A DNA stretch of 64,000 bases from Oceanibaculum nanhaiense (GTDB lineage: Bacteria > Pseudomonadota > Alphaproteobacteria > Oceanibaculales > Oceanibaculaceae). The DNA lies in assembly GCF_002148795.1 (NCBI RefSeq), contig NZ_MPOB01000003.1, positions 124,001 to 188,000 on the forward strand, given 5' to 3'. The notes below the pieces were generated by a model. The model had not been told where the DNA came from. It made no database searches and saw nothing but the letters and a program-made list of their open reading frames with translations. A program made the translations under genes and the position numbers. Below, piece by piece: positions 20,747 to 29,023 of this stretch. Each line of letters starts with the position of its first letter. Position 1 is the stretch's first letter.

Positions 20747-21447
20747 CACCGGGTCTCCGGCCCGAAAGTGACGGCGGTGGCGGCGCTGCCCCGGATATGG
20801 AACAGGAAACTCATGGCCTGGCCGCTGCCATTTCCATTTCCGTTGCCGAAGCCCTGACCGATCGACAGCGCACTGGACGGCGCACCGGCCTGCACCAGCG
20901 CCTGCACCAGATTGGCAAGGCGCCGCATGGTCGGCGTTTCGGCAGCGCTGGGATTCTCGATCAGGGCGGCGGGCTGATCGGGGATCAGCAGCTCAAGCTC
21001 GATCCGCGCGCCAGAGGGCGGGCGCTGCAGAATATCGGCAAGCTGGTCGAGGAAGCTGCCGACGCGCGGGTTCAGCGCCTCGCCCGGACCGGCGAATAGT
21101 TCGGAAAGCGGCACGGATATGCGGTAGCTGTCAGCCGCCGTCATGCGCGCCGTTGGCGACAGGGTAAAATGGGATTCGAAAAGCGGACCGAGCCGCGCCG
21201 AGGCTTCAGCACCATCGGCCAGGCCGCCGCTGGTCATCCGGTCGCCGCCGACCGTGCCGGATTTCAGGAAGGAGGGAAAGCTGCGGTTCACACCCTCCAT
21301 CACTTCGCCGGCGCGCTGATCCTCGAAGGTGGAGATCGATTGCAGCAGGATGAAGAAGGCCAGCAACAGCAAATACAGGCTCAACAGAGCCTGGGCGCTT
21401 GCCGCTGCGGGGTGCTTCGCCTCGTTCTGCCCGTCCTCGCCCTGCAT
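20746..21447 (-). CDS. MotB-like paralogue lacking ion-binding Asp
   Basis: A 233-residue protein with a MotB-like N-terminal transmembrane segment (about 20-38, ALLSLYLLLLAFFILLQSI). Aligned on the shared AFF with the neighbour at 19961, the critical Asp is replaced by Ser23. The C-terminal domain is OmpA-like in outline, but the peptidoglycan-binding residues seen in the neighbour (TD...N..LS..RA) are absent; a Gly/Asn run (GFGNGNGNGSG) sits near the end. It lies in an operon between cheZ and the intact motB. Likely an accessory or heteromeric stator subunit; function is inferred. Confidence 0.7.
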   Translation of the reverse strand: MQGEDGQNEAKHPAAASAQALLSLYLLLLAFFILLQSISTFEDQRAGEVMEGVNRSFPSFLKSGTVGGDRMTSGGLADGAEASARLGPLFESHFTLSPTARMTAADSYRISVPLSELFAGPGEALNPRVGSFLDQLADILQRPPSGARIELELLIPDQPAALIENPSAAETPTMRRLANLVQALVQAGAPSSALSIGQGFGNGNGNGSGQAMSFLFHIRGSAATAVTFGPETR

Positions 21448-21483
21448 AGACCCCGGCCGTTCGTTAACCTAACTGCCTCTAGT

Positions 21484-22161
21484 CTAGTCGAAACTCGCCA
21501 GAATTGCGTCGATATCTTCCTGCGAATTCGCATTGCCAGGCAATTGCGGCCCGTTCAGCAGATCGGCGTCCGGCTTGTCGTCCGTCGCCTTCGGTTTGGC
21601 GGCGGCCGGCGGCTGTTTCGCCGCAGCGGCCTTCGCCGTGCCGACACCCGCCCCGAACGCTTCCAGGAGCTGTTCGATCTTGTCTTCGATATGCTTCAGC
21701 GTGCCGACCACCTTGGTGATGCGCTGGCCGGTAATGTCCTGGAAGTTGCAGGCCTCGTAAATCTCGGTAACGGCCGTCATCGTGCGTTCCGCATCCTCCG
21801 CCGACAGCTTGCCGGAGACTTCGGAGAACACTTCGCACGCGTCCAGAATGCGGCCCGTCGCCTCCTCGGTGGCGCCAATCACCGCATCCAGCTCGTCGGT
21901 CGCACTCGGGATATGATGGTCCCTTATGTCCTCCGGCCGGATTTCCGCCAGATCGTGACGCGCATCGCGGATGAAGCGCGCCAGATCCTCCAGCTCGCCA
22001 TACAGCTGCATCGCGCCCGGCGACAGGTCACCGCGCAGGTTGGAGAGCATCTGCTCGACAATGGCAACCACCTCATCGGTGGTCACGGCAGGGCCGGCCG
22101 CCAGATCGGCAGCGTCCTCGCCGGCAGACTGCTTTGCCGAAAATTTTGACGGAACGGCCAT
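21484..22161 (-). CDS. cheZ: CheY-P phosphatase CheZ
   Basis: A 225-residue chemotaxis phosphatase. The long helical hairpin contains the catalytic stretch CNFQDITGQRITKVV (Asp and Gln positions of E. coli Asp143/Gln147). The C-terminal tail ends DIDAILASFD, the CheY-binding peptide, after an Ala/Lys/Pro-rich linker. Directly downstream of cheY (14 bp), so kinase output and removal are encoded together. AAAGGG precedes the ATG. Confidence 0.9.
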   Translation of the reverse strand: MAVPSKFSAKQSAGEDAADLAAGPAVTTDEVVAIVEQMLSNLRGDLSPGAMQLYGELEDLARFIRDARHDLAEIRPEDIRDHHIPSATDELDAVIGATEEATGRILDACEVFSEVSGKLSAEDAERTMTAVTEIYEACNFQDITGQRITKVVGTLKHIEDKIEQLLEAFGAGVGTAKAAAAKQPPAAAKPKATDDKPDADLLNGPQLPGNANSQEDIDAILASFD

Positions 22162-22175
22162 GGCAGAACCCTTTG

Positions 22176-22562
22176 TCAGAAGTTCCCGATAACGGCCGAC
22201 AGCTTCATTTTCAGCGTGGCGGCGTTGAACGGCTTCACGATGTAATTGTTCACGCCGGCCTGTTTGGCGGCGATCACGTTCTCGGTCTTGCTTTCCGCCG
22301 TCACCATGATGAACGGCGTATGCTTCAGCTTGGCGTCCGCGCGCACTTCCTTGAGGAGCTGGAGGCCGGTCATCGGCTCCATGTTCCAGTCGGAAATGAC
22401 AAGGCCGTAGCTTTTCTCGCGCATCTTCTTGAGCGCCATGCTGCCATCGGTGGCTTCATCGACATTGTCGAAGCCGATCTGTTTCAGCAGATTGCGGATG
22501 ATCCGAAGCATCGTGCGATAATCATCGACGATGAGGATCTCCATATTCATATCGACGCTCAT
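22176..22562 (-). CDS. cheY: Chemotaxis response regulator CheY
   Basis: A 128-residue single-domain receiver. Acidic pocket is ILIVDDYRTM, phosphoacceptor is D58 in VISDWNM, Thr in VTAES, and Lys in NYIVKPF: all receiver key residues are present. GAGGTGATGA precedes the ATG. First gene of the cheY-cheZ-MotB-like-MotB-AMIN/TPR operon, with a perfect CtrA box 71-85 bp upstream. It would bind FliM, encoded 1.5 kb away. Confidence 0.95.
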   Translation of the reverse strand: MSVDMNMEILIVDDYRTMLRIIRNLLKQIGFDNVDEATDGSMALKKMREKSYGLVISDWNMEPMTGLQLLKEVRADAKLKHTPFIMVTAESKTENVIAAKQAGVNNYIVKPFNAATLKMKLSAVIGNF

Positions 22563-22632
22563 TCATCACCTCGATTTAAAGCGTAGGATTCTGTGGTTAA
22601 CGGGCGACAGGGGCCACTGTAATCGCCGTTAA

Positions 22633-22647
22633 TTAAACAAGAGTTAA
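22633..22647. promoter_or_regulatory. Perfect CtrA box upstream of cheY operon
   Basis: TTAA-ACAAGAG-TTAA, exact TTAA-N7-TTAA, in the 144-bp gap between motE and cheY. It is the only perfect copy noticed in intergenic DNA of the window. CtrA is the end of the CckA pathway, and cckA is encoded at 9028-10704. Confidence 0.65.
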
Positions 22648-22706
22648 GACGATCACTATCATTTTTTCCAGCGCCCGGAGGCCCGGTTCCGCTGCGCCGG
22701 TTTTGG

Positions 22707-23423
22707 CTACTGGGTCGGCTGGACGCCCAGATTGGGCATTTGCCGGCGCGTGGCGATTTCCGCGGTCAGTTCGTTGGCCCGCTTGGGGCTCATATCGGCC
22801 AGGATCGGCGCAACACGGCGTTCGGCCATACGCTCCACGACCTGCAGCAGGATATTCATGTCGAGCTGATCGAAGATGCGCGCCGCGTCCTTCGGCTTCA
22901 TCGCCTCGTAAATCTTAACGAGGCGCTGCACCTCCGCCTCTTCCTGCTCATTATATTTCTTGATCAGCGCCTCGATGTCGGAGCGGATGGTATCGAGCTC
23001 CGCAATCTTCTTGTCGATGCGCTGTTCGGCCGCCGCCAGCAGCCCTTCCTTCTGCACCAGCGTCTGCTCGCGCTGGTCCAGCTCGTCGCGGCGACGCGAC
23101 AATTCCTGCAGCAATTCGATCTCGGAGCGGCTGAACAGGATCGGGTCGACAGCGGTGCCGCCTTCCCCTTTGCCAGCGGCATCCCCCTGCTTCACGTCCG
23201 ATTGCGCCCCCGCTTGCCCACCCGGTTGCTGCTGGCTGTCGGCCGGCGGCTGGTTAGCGGGCGCCTGCTGTTGGGCCTGTTGTTGGGCCTGAACAGGCAC
23301 GGTGCCGATGCCGGCCTGGATCCGGGACACGCCGTCCCAGATACCGCCCAGCTTCACGGTCAGCAGCAACAGCGCGGCCAGGATGGTGACCGGCAAGAGA
23401 CGGGGAATCGAAAGCATCGGCAT
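22707..23423 (-). CDS. motE: MotE-family flagellar protein
   Basis: A 238-residue protein with an N-terminal membrane anchor (about 8-25, LLPVTILAALLLLTVKLG), a Gln/Ala/Pro-rich stretch, a coiled coil (about 105-165), and a C-terminal MgtE-N-like domain (VKIYEAMKPKDAARIFDQLD, then VAPILADMSPKRANELT), the fold shared with FliG and MotE. In Sinorhizobium MotE is a periplasmic chaperone for MotC. Last gene of the fliL-fliM-DUF6468-motE block. A second ATG two codons in is an alternative start. Confidence 0.8.
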   Translation of the reverse strand: MPMLSIPRLLPVTILAALLLLTVKLGGIWDGVSRIQAGIGTVPVQAQQQAQQQAPANQPPADSQQQPGGQAGAQSDVKQGDAAGKGEGGTAVDPILFSRSEIELLQELSRRRDELDQREQTLVQKEGLLAAAEQRIDKKIAELDTIRSDIEALIKKYNEQEEAEVQRLVKIYEAMKPKDAARIFDQLDMNILLQVVERMAERRVAPILADMSPKRANELTAEIATRRQMPNLGVQPTQ

Positions 23424-23491
23424 TCCACTCGGTTCTATGATGCGGGCGGCAGACGCCCTGCGTCACATCGTAAAATCAATAGCGTCACCCG

Positions 23492-24001
23492 CTAGCGGGC
23501 ATCGCGGAGGGCGCGCAGCAAGTCCCGCTCCGCCTTGGAGCGGCCTGCCCCATCCTCGTCATTCTCATTCTCGGAGGATGCGCCCCTGTCCTGCGCCGGC
23601 GCGGCCTGACGCGGGTTTCGATCCCGCCTCGGCATCGTTGCGGACGTATCGGAAGCGTCCGGGGCGCGCGGTTCCCGCGCCGCCGAAATGCGGCCCGACA
23701 GTTTTTCCGACAGCGAATCGCCGCGTTCGATCATGAACACCAGCTCGTCGCGTACCGCCATGGCCCGGTCGATCGGCTGCTGCAGGGACCGGCCGGCCTC
23801 GTCGGAGGTTGCCTTCAGCTGCTTGATGCTGGCCTCGGCGCGCAGCGTGCACTCCACGAAACGGGCGATCTGCGCCTCCAGCGCGGCGCGGTCGGCGCGC
23901 AACCGGCCCAGCTTGCGGTTCAGGATGGCGGCATAGATGATGGTGGCGACCAGCAGGGCAGCCACCAGCGCTTCCAGCATCAGCGACATTCCCACACCCA
24001 T
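23492..24001 (-). CDS. DUF6468-type flagellar protein
   Basis: A 169-residue protein with one N-terminal transmembrane helix (LEALVAALLVATIIYAAIL), a helical cytoplasmic part containing ECTLRAEASIKQLKATSDEA, and a charged low-complexity tail. It matches small membrane proteins conserved in alphaproteobacterial flagellar clusters between fliM and motE. Role unknown. The ATG at 24001 is chosen because AAGGGA precedes it; a TTG seven codons upstream is possible. Confidence 0.72.
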   Translation of the reverse strand: MGVGMSLMLEALVAALLVATIIYAAILNRKLGRLRADRAALEAQIARFVECTLRAEASIKQLKATSDEAGRSLQQPIDRAMAVRDELVFMIERGDSLSEKLSGRISAAREPRAPDASDTSATMPRRDRNPRQAAPAQDRGASSENENDEDGAGRSKAERDLLRALRDAR

Positions 24002-24052
24002 CGCGCACACATCCCTTTCCAAGACCGCCGGCAGCGTGCCGGCGGCAGCTTG

Positions 24053-25108
24053 CTACATCTTGCGATGACGCTTCTCGATGCGAATGGCAATGTCCGTTCC
24101 CTTGCGCCCCATGCGGCCGCCGAACAGGGTAACGTTGCCGCAGCGCAGATCAATCGTCGAATCCGCTTCGGTGTTCAGCAGCATGCGGCTACCGACTTTC
24201 CAGTTCAGCACATCGCCCAGCGGCACCGGCACCTCGTCCAGCACCGCTTCCAGCTCGACATCGGTATGCCACAGCTCGGTCGCCAGATGGCCTTCCCAGA
24301 TCGAATCGCGACCGAACTTCTCGCCCATGAACATCTGCAGCAGCAGCTCGCGCACCGGCTCCAGCGTGGCGTAGGGCAGCAGCAGCTCCAGCCGGCCACC
24401 ACGATCTTCCATATCGATGCGCAGCCTGGCCACGATGGCAGCGTTGGCGGGCCGGGCGATGGTGGCGAAGCGCGGGTTGGTCTCCAGCCGCTCGAAGCGG
24501 AAGGTCACCGGCGACAGCGGATCGAAGGCGGCCGACAGGTCGGACAGCACGACATTGATCAGGCGCTCCACCAGATTGCGTTCGATGGTGGTGTAGGGCC
24601 GCCCCTCGATGCGCATTGCCGCGGTGCCGCGCCGGCCGCCGAGCAGCACGTCCACGATGGAGTAGATCATCGCTGAGTCGACCACCAGCAGGCCGAAATT
24701 GTCCCATTCGTCGGCCTTGAACACCCCCAGCATGGCGGGCAGCGGGATCGAGTTCAGATAGTCGCCGAAACGGATCGAGTTGATGTTGTCGAGCGAGACC
24801 TCGACATTGTCCGAGGTGAAGTTGCGCAAGGACGTGGACATCATGCGCACCAGGCGGTCATAGACCACCTCCAGCATCGGCAGGCGTTCATAGGACACCA
24901 GCGCCGAATTGACGATGGCGTGGATGCCGGAATTATCGCCCGACCCGTCGCCATCCTCATCGAACCCCAGCAGCGAATCGATTTCCGCCTGGTTCAGAAC
25001 ACGGGCTGTGGCCTCGTCCTCGTCACCGCCCATGGCGGCGGCCATATCCTCGTCATCTTCGCCCGCGGCGGCCCATTCGTCGGCGAGGGCGTCCTGGTCG
25101 TTGCTCAT
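24053..25108 (-). CDS. fliM: Flagellar motor switch protein FliM
   Basis: A 351-residue C-ring protein. The N-terminal CheY-binding peptide is LNQAEIDSLLGF at about residue 37. The middle CheC-like domain begins near YERLPMLEVVYDRLVRMMST, and the C-terminal SpoA domain contains VPLGDVLNWKVGSRMLLN. GGAGG precedes the start by 4 nt. It sits between fliL and the DUF6468 gene. The 36 residues before the CheY peptide are acidic. Confidence 0.96.
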   Translation of the reverse strand: MSNDQDALADEWAAAGEDDEDMAAAMGGDEDEATARVLNQAEIDSLLGFDEDGDGSGDNSGIHAIVNSALVSYERLPMLEVVYDRLVRMMSTSLRNFTSDNVEVSLDNINSIRFGDYLNSIPLPAMLGVFKADEWDNFGLLVVDSAMIYSIVDVLLGGRRGTAAMRIEGRPYTTIERNLVERLINVVLSDLSAAFDPLSPVTFRFERLETNPRFATIARPANAAIVARLRIDMEDRGGRLELLLPYATLEPVRELLLQMFMGEKFGRDSIWEGHLATELWHTDVELEAVLDEVPVPLGDVLNWKVGSRMLLNTEADSTIDLRCGNVTLFGGRMGRKGTDIAIRIEKRHRKM

Positions 25109-25140
25109 CTTGCCTCCGTCTTCTCCCGGCGCCGCATCTG

Positions 25141-25656
25141 CTACTGCACCAGCATCTCGCGGAACAGCACGTCGCGCACACGCGCCGGACGCACCGCCAG
25201 ATTCACCCGCCGCAGCAATTCCTCGCGCAGGCGGTACATGCCGGCCGAGCCCTGAAGATCCTCGATCCTCAGCTCACGCAGATAGACCTGGAAATTATCG
25301 ATGATGCGCGGCATCACCTCGTTGATCCGTCCGATATCGGACGGATTCTGCAACTCAAGACTGATGTTCATCTTCAGGAAGGTCGAACGCCGGCCGCTGC
25401 TGTTCAGATTGACGATGATCTCCGGCAGATCGAAGAACACGGCCTGAGCCGGCGGCGGTGGCGGCGCCGCTTCCTGGGAGGTTTCCTCCGGCACCGGATC
25501 GGACCCGAGCAGGCCGGAGAAGTAAACGCCCACGCCGACGCCGATCAACAGCAGCAACGGCAGCACAATGAAAAGGATCAGCTTCTTGCCGCTGAACTTT
25601 TTCTTGGGCGGGCCGCCGCCTTCCTCGAAATCTTCGCCGACCGCGTCAGCCGCCAT
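25141..25656 (-). CDS. fliL: Flagellar basal body-associated protein FliL
   Basis: A 171-residue membrane protein that surrounds and supports stators. It has a short cytoplasmic N-terminus, a transmembrane helix (about 25-47, LILFIVLPLLLLIGVGVGVYF), a Pro-rich linker, and a periplasmic stomatin-like domain (FFDLPEIIVNLNSSGRRSTFLK) ending in VNLAVRPARVRDVLFREMLV. First gene of the fliL-fliM operon, with a sigma-54 promoter about 100 bp upstream. Confidence 0.93.
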   Translation of the reverse strand: MAADAVGEDFEEGGGPPKKKFSGKKLILFIVLPLLLLIGVGVGVYFSGLLGSDPVPEETSQEAAPPPPPAQAVFFDLPEIIVNLNSSGRRSTFLKMNISLELQNPSDIGRINEVMPRIIDNFQVYLRELRIEDLQGSAGMYRLREELLRRVNLAVRPARVRDVLFREMLVQ

Positions 25657-25755
25657 CTTGTTCTACCTGTCTGTCACTCTTGCGAAACCGCCCGGACCGG
25701 ACGGACTGCGCCAATGGTGTGGCACCGGGGTGTGGCGCCTGAAAAAGCAGGGAAA

Positions 25756-25771
25756 GCAAAAACCGTGCCTC
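25756..25771 (-). promoter_or_regulatory. Sigma-54 promoter of fliL operon
   Basis: Minus strand reads AGGCACG-GTTT-TTGC, one mismatch from TGGCACG-N4-TTGC, with GG-N10-GC exact (GG at 25769-25768, GC at 25757-25756). The predicted start near 25744 gives a leader of about 90 nt. Confidence 0.82.
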
Positions 25772-25932
25772 CCTGGTTGCATCCTGGGCCGCATTTTGCC
25801 CGGCGATCCGGCATGGCTTCATACATAACGCTTTTTGCAGTTTAGCGGAATCATGTCCGTGTTGAAAGGATTGGCTGTCTCTTAACCCTATACCTTGTCG
25901 TTTTTTCCACGGCGACCGCGCGATCTTGTGGT

Positions 25933-25960
25933 CCTGATCTTACGCGCCTGATCTTACGCG
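25933..25960. repeat. 14-bp perfect tandem duplication
   Basis: CCTGATCTTACGCG occurs twice, head to tail, in the divergent fliL/flgF control region. Function not evident. Confidence 0.85.
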
Positions 25961-26035
25961 GGGGCATTCCATTACAAGCGTGGTCCTCCCGTGCGGCGGC
26001 GCTGGCCGCCCCGCCCCCTCCTGCCCCGACTGCCT

Positions 26036-26050
26036 TGGCAAGAATTGCCG
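26036..26050. promoter_or_regulatory. ftr-like inverted repeat B
   Basis: TGGCAAGAATTGCCG, identical to repeat A except the first base. Its centre is 94-95 bp upstream of the flgF -24 GG and about 275 bp upstream of the fliL promoter, so it could serve both. Confidence 0.7.
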
Positions 26051-26134
26051 GGCAAAGCCTGCCGCCAGGGTGTCGCGGCCGTCCCGGAACCGGAATTTTC
26101 CGCAAAGAATGGCGGAATTCTGGGATTTTTCAGT

Positions 26135-26151
26135 TTGGCACACCTCCTGCA
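26135..26151 (+). promoter_or_regulatory. Sigma-54 promoter of flgF operon
   Basis: TTGGCAC-ACCTCC-TGCA, with GG (26137-26138), N10, then GC (26149-26150). The predicted start near 26162 lies 57 nt before the flgF ATG. Confidence 0.8.
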
Positions 26152-26218
26152 TCTGATCTGGCAAGCCCGACGCGCCGGACAGTTCCCGGTCATCGAACCA
26201 GGCAGGAGAGATACGACT

Positions 26219-26950
26219 ATGGAAGCCACTTCCTTCATCGCCTTGTCACGTCAGAGTGCATTGCAGCGCGAGATGTCCACGATCGCGAACAATATCGCCA
26301 ACGTGAACACGGCCGGCTTCAAGGGGCAACGCGTGCTGTTCGCCGAATATCTGGAAGAGCCCCGCTTCGGCGAGAAGCTGTCCTACGTGATCGACAAGGC
26401 GATTGCCTTCGACATGTCGGAAGGCCCGCTGATGACAACCGCCAACGATTACGACCTGACGGTAAGCGGTGACGGTTACTTCGTGGTCGAGACGCCGGCG
26501 GGTCCGCGCTATACGCGCACCGGCAGCTTCAAGCCCAACGAGGATGGCGAACTGGTCACCACCGAGGGCTATGCCGTTCTCGACGCGAACAACAACCCGG
26601 TGTCGATCCCGATGGATCAGGGGCCGCTGCTGATTGACGAATTCGGCTTCATCCGCACCCGGGACGGTGCGCAGATCAGCCAGATCCAGATCGTCGCCTT
26701 CGAAAACCCGCAGACGCTCCAGCGCGCCGGCAATAATCTGTTCGTCTCCCTGGAGGAGCCGATCGAACCACAGGATTCGCGGGTGGTGCAGGGTGCCCTG
26801 GAAGGGTCGAACGTGAATGCGGTCGGCGAGATCACTCGGATGATCGAAATCCACCGCAGCTACGAACGCACCTCCAACCTCATCCAGCAGGAACATGACC
26901 GCATGCGCGACGGCATCCGCCGCCTCGGCAAGCCGTCATCCGGCGCCTAA
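26219..26950 (+). CDS. flgF: Proximal rod protein FlgF
   Basis: A 243-residue rod subunit. The N-terminal signature is LSRQSALQREMSTIANNIAN and the C-terminal signature region is GEITRMIEIHRSYERTSNLI. The start with AGGAGAG upstream is chosen over longer in-frame extensions because homologues begin MEATSFIALSRQ. First gene of flgF-flgG-flgA-flgH. Confidence 0.95.
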   Translation: MEATSFIALSRQSALQREMSTIANNIANVNTAGFKGQRVLFAEYLEEPRFGEKLSYVIDKAIAFDMSEGPLMTTANDYDLTVSGDGYFVVETPAGPRYTRTGSFKPNEDGELVTTEGYAVLDANNNPVSIPMDQGPLLIDEFGFIRTRDGAQISQIQIVAFENPQTLQRAGNNLFVSLEEPIEPQDSRVVQGALEGSNVNAVGEITRMIEIHRSYERTSNLIQQEHDRMRDGIRRLGKPSSGA

Positions 26951-27003
26951 CACCTAACGAACCCTGATTAACGGCCCAAAAGCCAGACACGGAGTAACAG
27001 ACC

Positions 27004-27789
27004 ATGCGATCCCTTAATATTGCCGCCACCGGCATGCAGGCGCAGCAGATCAATGTGGAGGTCATCTCCAACAACATCGCCAACATGAGCACGGTCGGCT
27101 TCAAGCGCATGCGGCCGGAATTCCAGGACCTGCTGTATCAGGATCTGCGCCGGGTTGGCGCCCAGTCTGCGCAGGAGGGCAATGTGGTTCCCTCCGGCCT
27201 GCAGATCGGCGTCGGTGTCCGCGCCGCGGCGACCTACCGGATCAATGAGCAGGGCAACCTGATGCTGACCGACAACCAGCTCGACGTCGCCATCCAGGGC
27301 GAAGGGCTGTTCCGCATCGAACTGCCCAATGGCGAGACCGGCTACACCCGCGACGGCTCCTTCCAGCTGAACCCGGAAGGCCAGCTGGTGACCGCCGACG
27401 GCTTCCTGGTGCAGCCCGCCATCGCGGTGCCGCAGAACGCCGTATCGGTGACCATCAATGCCAGCGGCGAAGTGCTGGCGAAGCTGGACAACCAGGTGCA
27501 GCTGCAGAATCTGGGCCGTATCGACCTGGCGGTATTCCCGAACATGGCCGGCCTCGAATCCATCGGCAACAATTTGCTGCTCGAATCCCCCGCTTCCGGC
27601 GCCGAAATTGCCGGCAATCCGGGCGAGCCGGGCTATGGCACGCTGCTGCAGGGTTATCTGGAAACCTCGAACGTGAACCCGGTGACCGAGATCACCTCGC
27701 TGATCACCGCACAGCGCGCCTACGAGATGAACTCGAAGGTTATCGAAGCCACCGACCAGATGATGCAGACCGTCACCCGCCTGCGCTGA
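27004..27789 (+). CDS. flgG: Distal rod protein FlgG
   Basis: A 261-residue distal rod subunit. It begins MRSLNIAATGMQAQQINVEV with the rod signature ISNNIANMSTVGFKR, and the C-terminus is TSLITAQRAYEMNSKVIEAT followed by DQMMQTVTRLR. Length is exactly that of typical FlgG. It lies 53 bp after flgF. Confidence 0.97.
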   Translation: MRSLNIAATGMQAQQINVEVISNNIANMSTVGFKRMRPEFQDLLYQDLRRVGAQSAQEGNVVPSGLQIGVGVRAAATYRINEQGNLMLTDNQLDVAIQGEGLFRIELPNGETGYTRDGSFQLNPEGQLVTADGFLVQPAIAVPQNAVSVTINASGEVLAKLDNQVQLQNLGRIDLAVFPNMAGLESIGNNLLLESPASGAEIAGNPGEPGYGTLLQGYLETSNVNPVTEITSLITAQRAYEMNSKVIEATDQMMQTVTRLR

Positions 27790-27862
27790 TCCCGGATCAA
27801 GCGCCAGCGCCGGATAGCGCGCGAGCGATTAAGCGACACACGCAGAATAAGGAGCAGACATC

Positions 27863-28930
27863 ATGCGAGCCAGCGACAAGACCGCCCCCCGGAATGCCAC
27901 CCGGAACGCCTCGCGTCAGCTTCGGATGTACGGCCTGGGCCTCGCCGTTCTGGTCCCCGTCCTGGCCATCGGCCTGGCCGCGACACCTGTATCGGCGCAG
28001 CAGTCCACGGCACGCGATCGTGTGCTGGCGCCTGCCGCCGCGCTGCTGCCCGTGTCGCTGCAGAACGTCACCATGGTACAGGAGCGCGAGGTGCGCCTCA
28101 GCCATCTGTTCGCCGGCGTCACGGACGACAAGAACAGCGTCGTCGATCACGCGCCGCTGCCCGGCGAACGCCGCATCTATACCGCCAGCCATCTCTATGC
28201 CCTGGCGCGGCAGCACGGTCTCGACTGGCGGCCGAACAGCCCGCTGGACAAGGTCGCCATCGAACGCGCCAGCGTCATCGTGCCAACGGAGGAGATCGAG
28301 CGCGAGATTCGCGACGCGCTGGCCAGCCAGGACCGGTTCGAGGAGATCGACGTCGATCTGTTCAATCGCGGCGTGCGGATCCATATCCCGACGGACCGGC
28401 CGATGACCATGCGGGTGGAGCAGTTGAGCTACGATGCCCGCTCGCAGCGCTTCCAGGCCACCATCACCGCGCCGGCGAACGATCCAGAGGCGCAGAGCGT
28501 ACAAGTTACCGGCCGCGTCTATACGCTGGTCGATGTCCCGGTGCTGGCCCGCGCCGTGCTGCCCGGCGCCGTGATCCAGCAGAGCGACATCGTCTGGAAG
28601 AAGGTGCGGCAGGTCAGCCTCGCCGGCAATATCGTGGCGCAGCCGGAGGAGATTATCGGCGCGGTCACCCGGCGGCCACTGGCCCCGAACCGGCCGCTGC
28701 GCACCACCGACCTGAAGCCGAACCTGCTGATCACACGCAACGACCGCGTCACCATCGTGGCCTACACCGCCAACATGCGGCTGACCGCCACCGGCATCGC
28801 CATGCAGAACGGCGCCGAGGGCGATGTGGTCCAGGTTACCAACACGGCCTCGAAAAAGACCATCCAGGGCCGCGTCATCGGGCCGAACCTCGTCGAGGTC
28901 GGCACCCGTGGCCAGGTGGCCCTGAACTGA
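27863..28930 (+). CDS. flgA: P-ring assembly chaperone FlgA
   Basis: A 355-residue periplasmic protein needed for FlgI P-ring assembly. It has a long N-region, then a signal peptide (LGLAVLVPVLAIGLAATPVSAQ). The C-terminal SAF domain starts near VLARAVLPGAVIQQSDIVW and contains RRPLAPNRPLRTTDL and GDVVQVTN. It is longer than enterobacterial FlgA (219 residues), the extra length being N-terminal. Between flgG and flgH. Confidence 0.9.
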   Translation: MRASDKTAPRNATRNASRQLRMYGLGLAVLVPVLAIGLAATPVSAQQSTARDRVLAPAAALLPVSLQNVTMVQEREVRLSHLFAGVTDDKNSVVDHAPLPGERRIYTASHLYALARQHGLDWRPNSPLDKVAIERASVIVPTEEIEREIRDALASQDRFEEIDVDLFNRGVRIHIPTDRPMTMRVEQLSYDARSQRFQATITAPANDPEAQSVQVTGRVYTLVDVPVLARAVLPGAVIQQSDIVWKKVRQVSLAGNIVAQPEEIIGAVTRRPLAPNRPLRTTDLKPNLLITRNDRVTIVAYTANMRLTATGIAMQNGAEGDVVQVTNTASKKTIQGRVIGPNLVEVGTRGQVALN

Positions 28931-29023
28931 GCGCAACATCACCAACCGGGGGGCGGCTGCCCTTACCGTCCCCCCTTTCGCCCCACTCTTCGCCCAACGC
29001 TTGCCCGAAGAAGGATAGTCGAG

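Noticed and set aside
22672-22688. GG-N10-GC match on the minus strand upstream of cheY
   Set aside because: It reads roughly GGGCCT-N-GCGC and shares nothing else with the sigma-54 consensus; chance in GC-rich DNA. The CtrA box is the better candidate.
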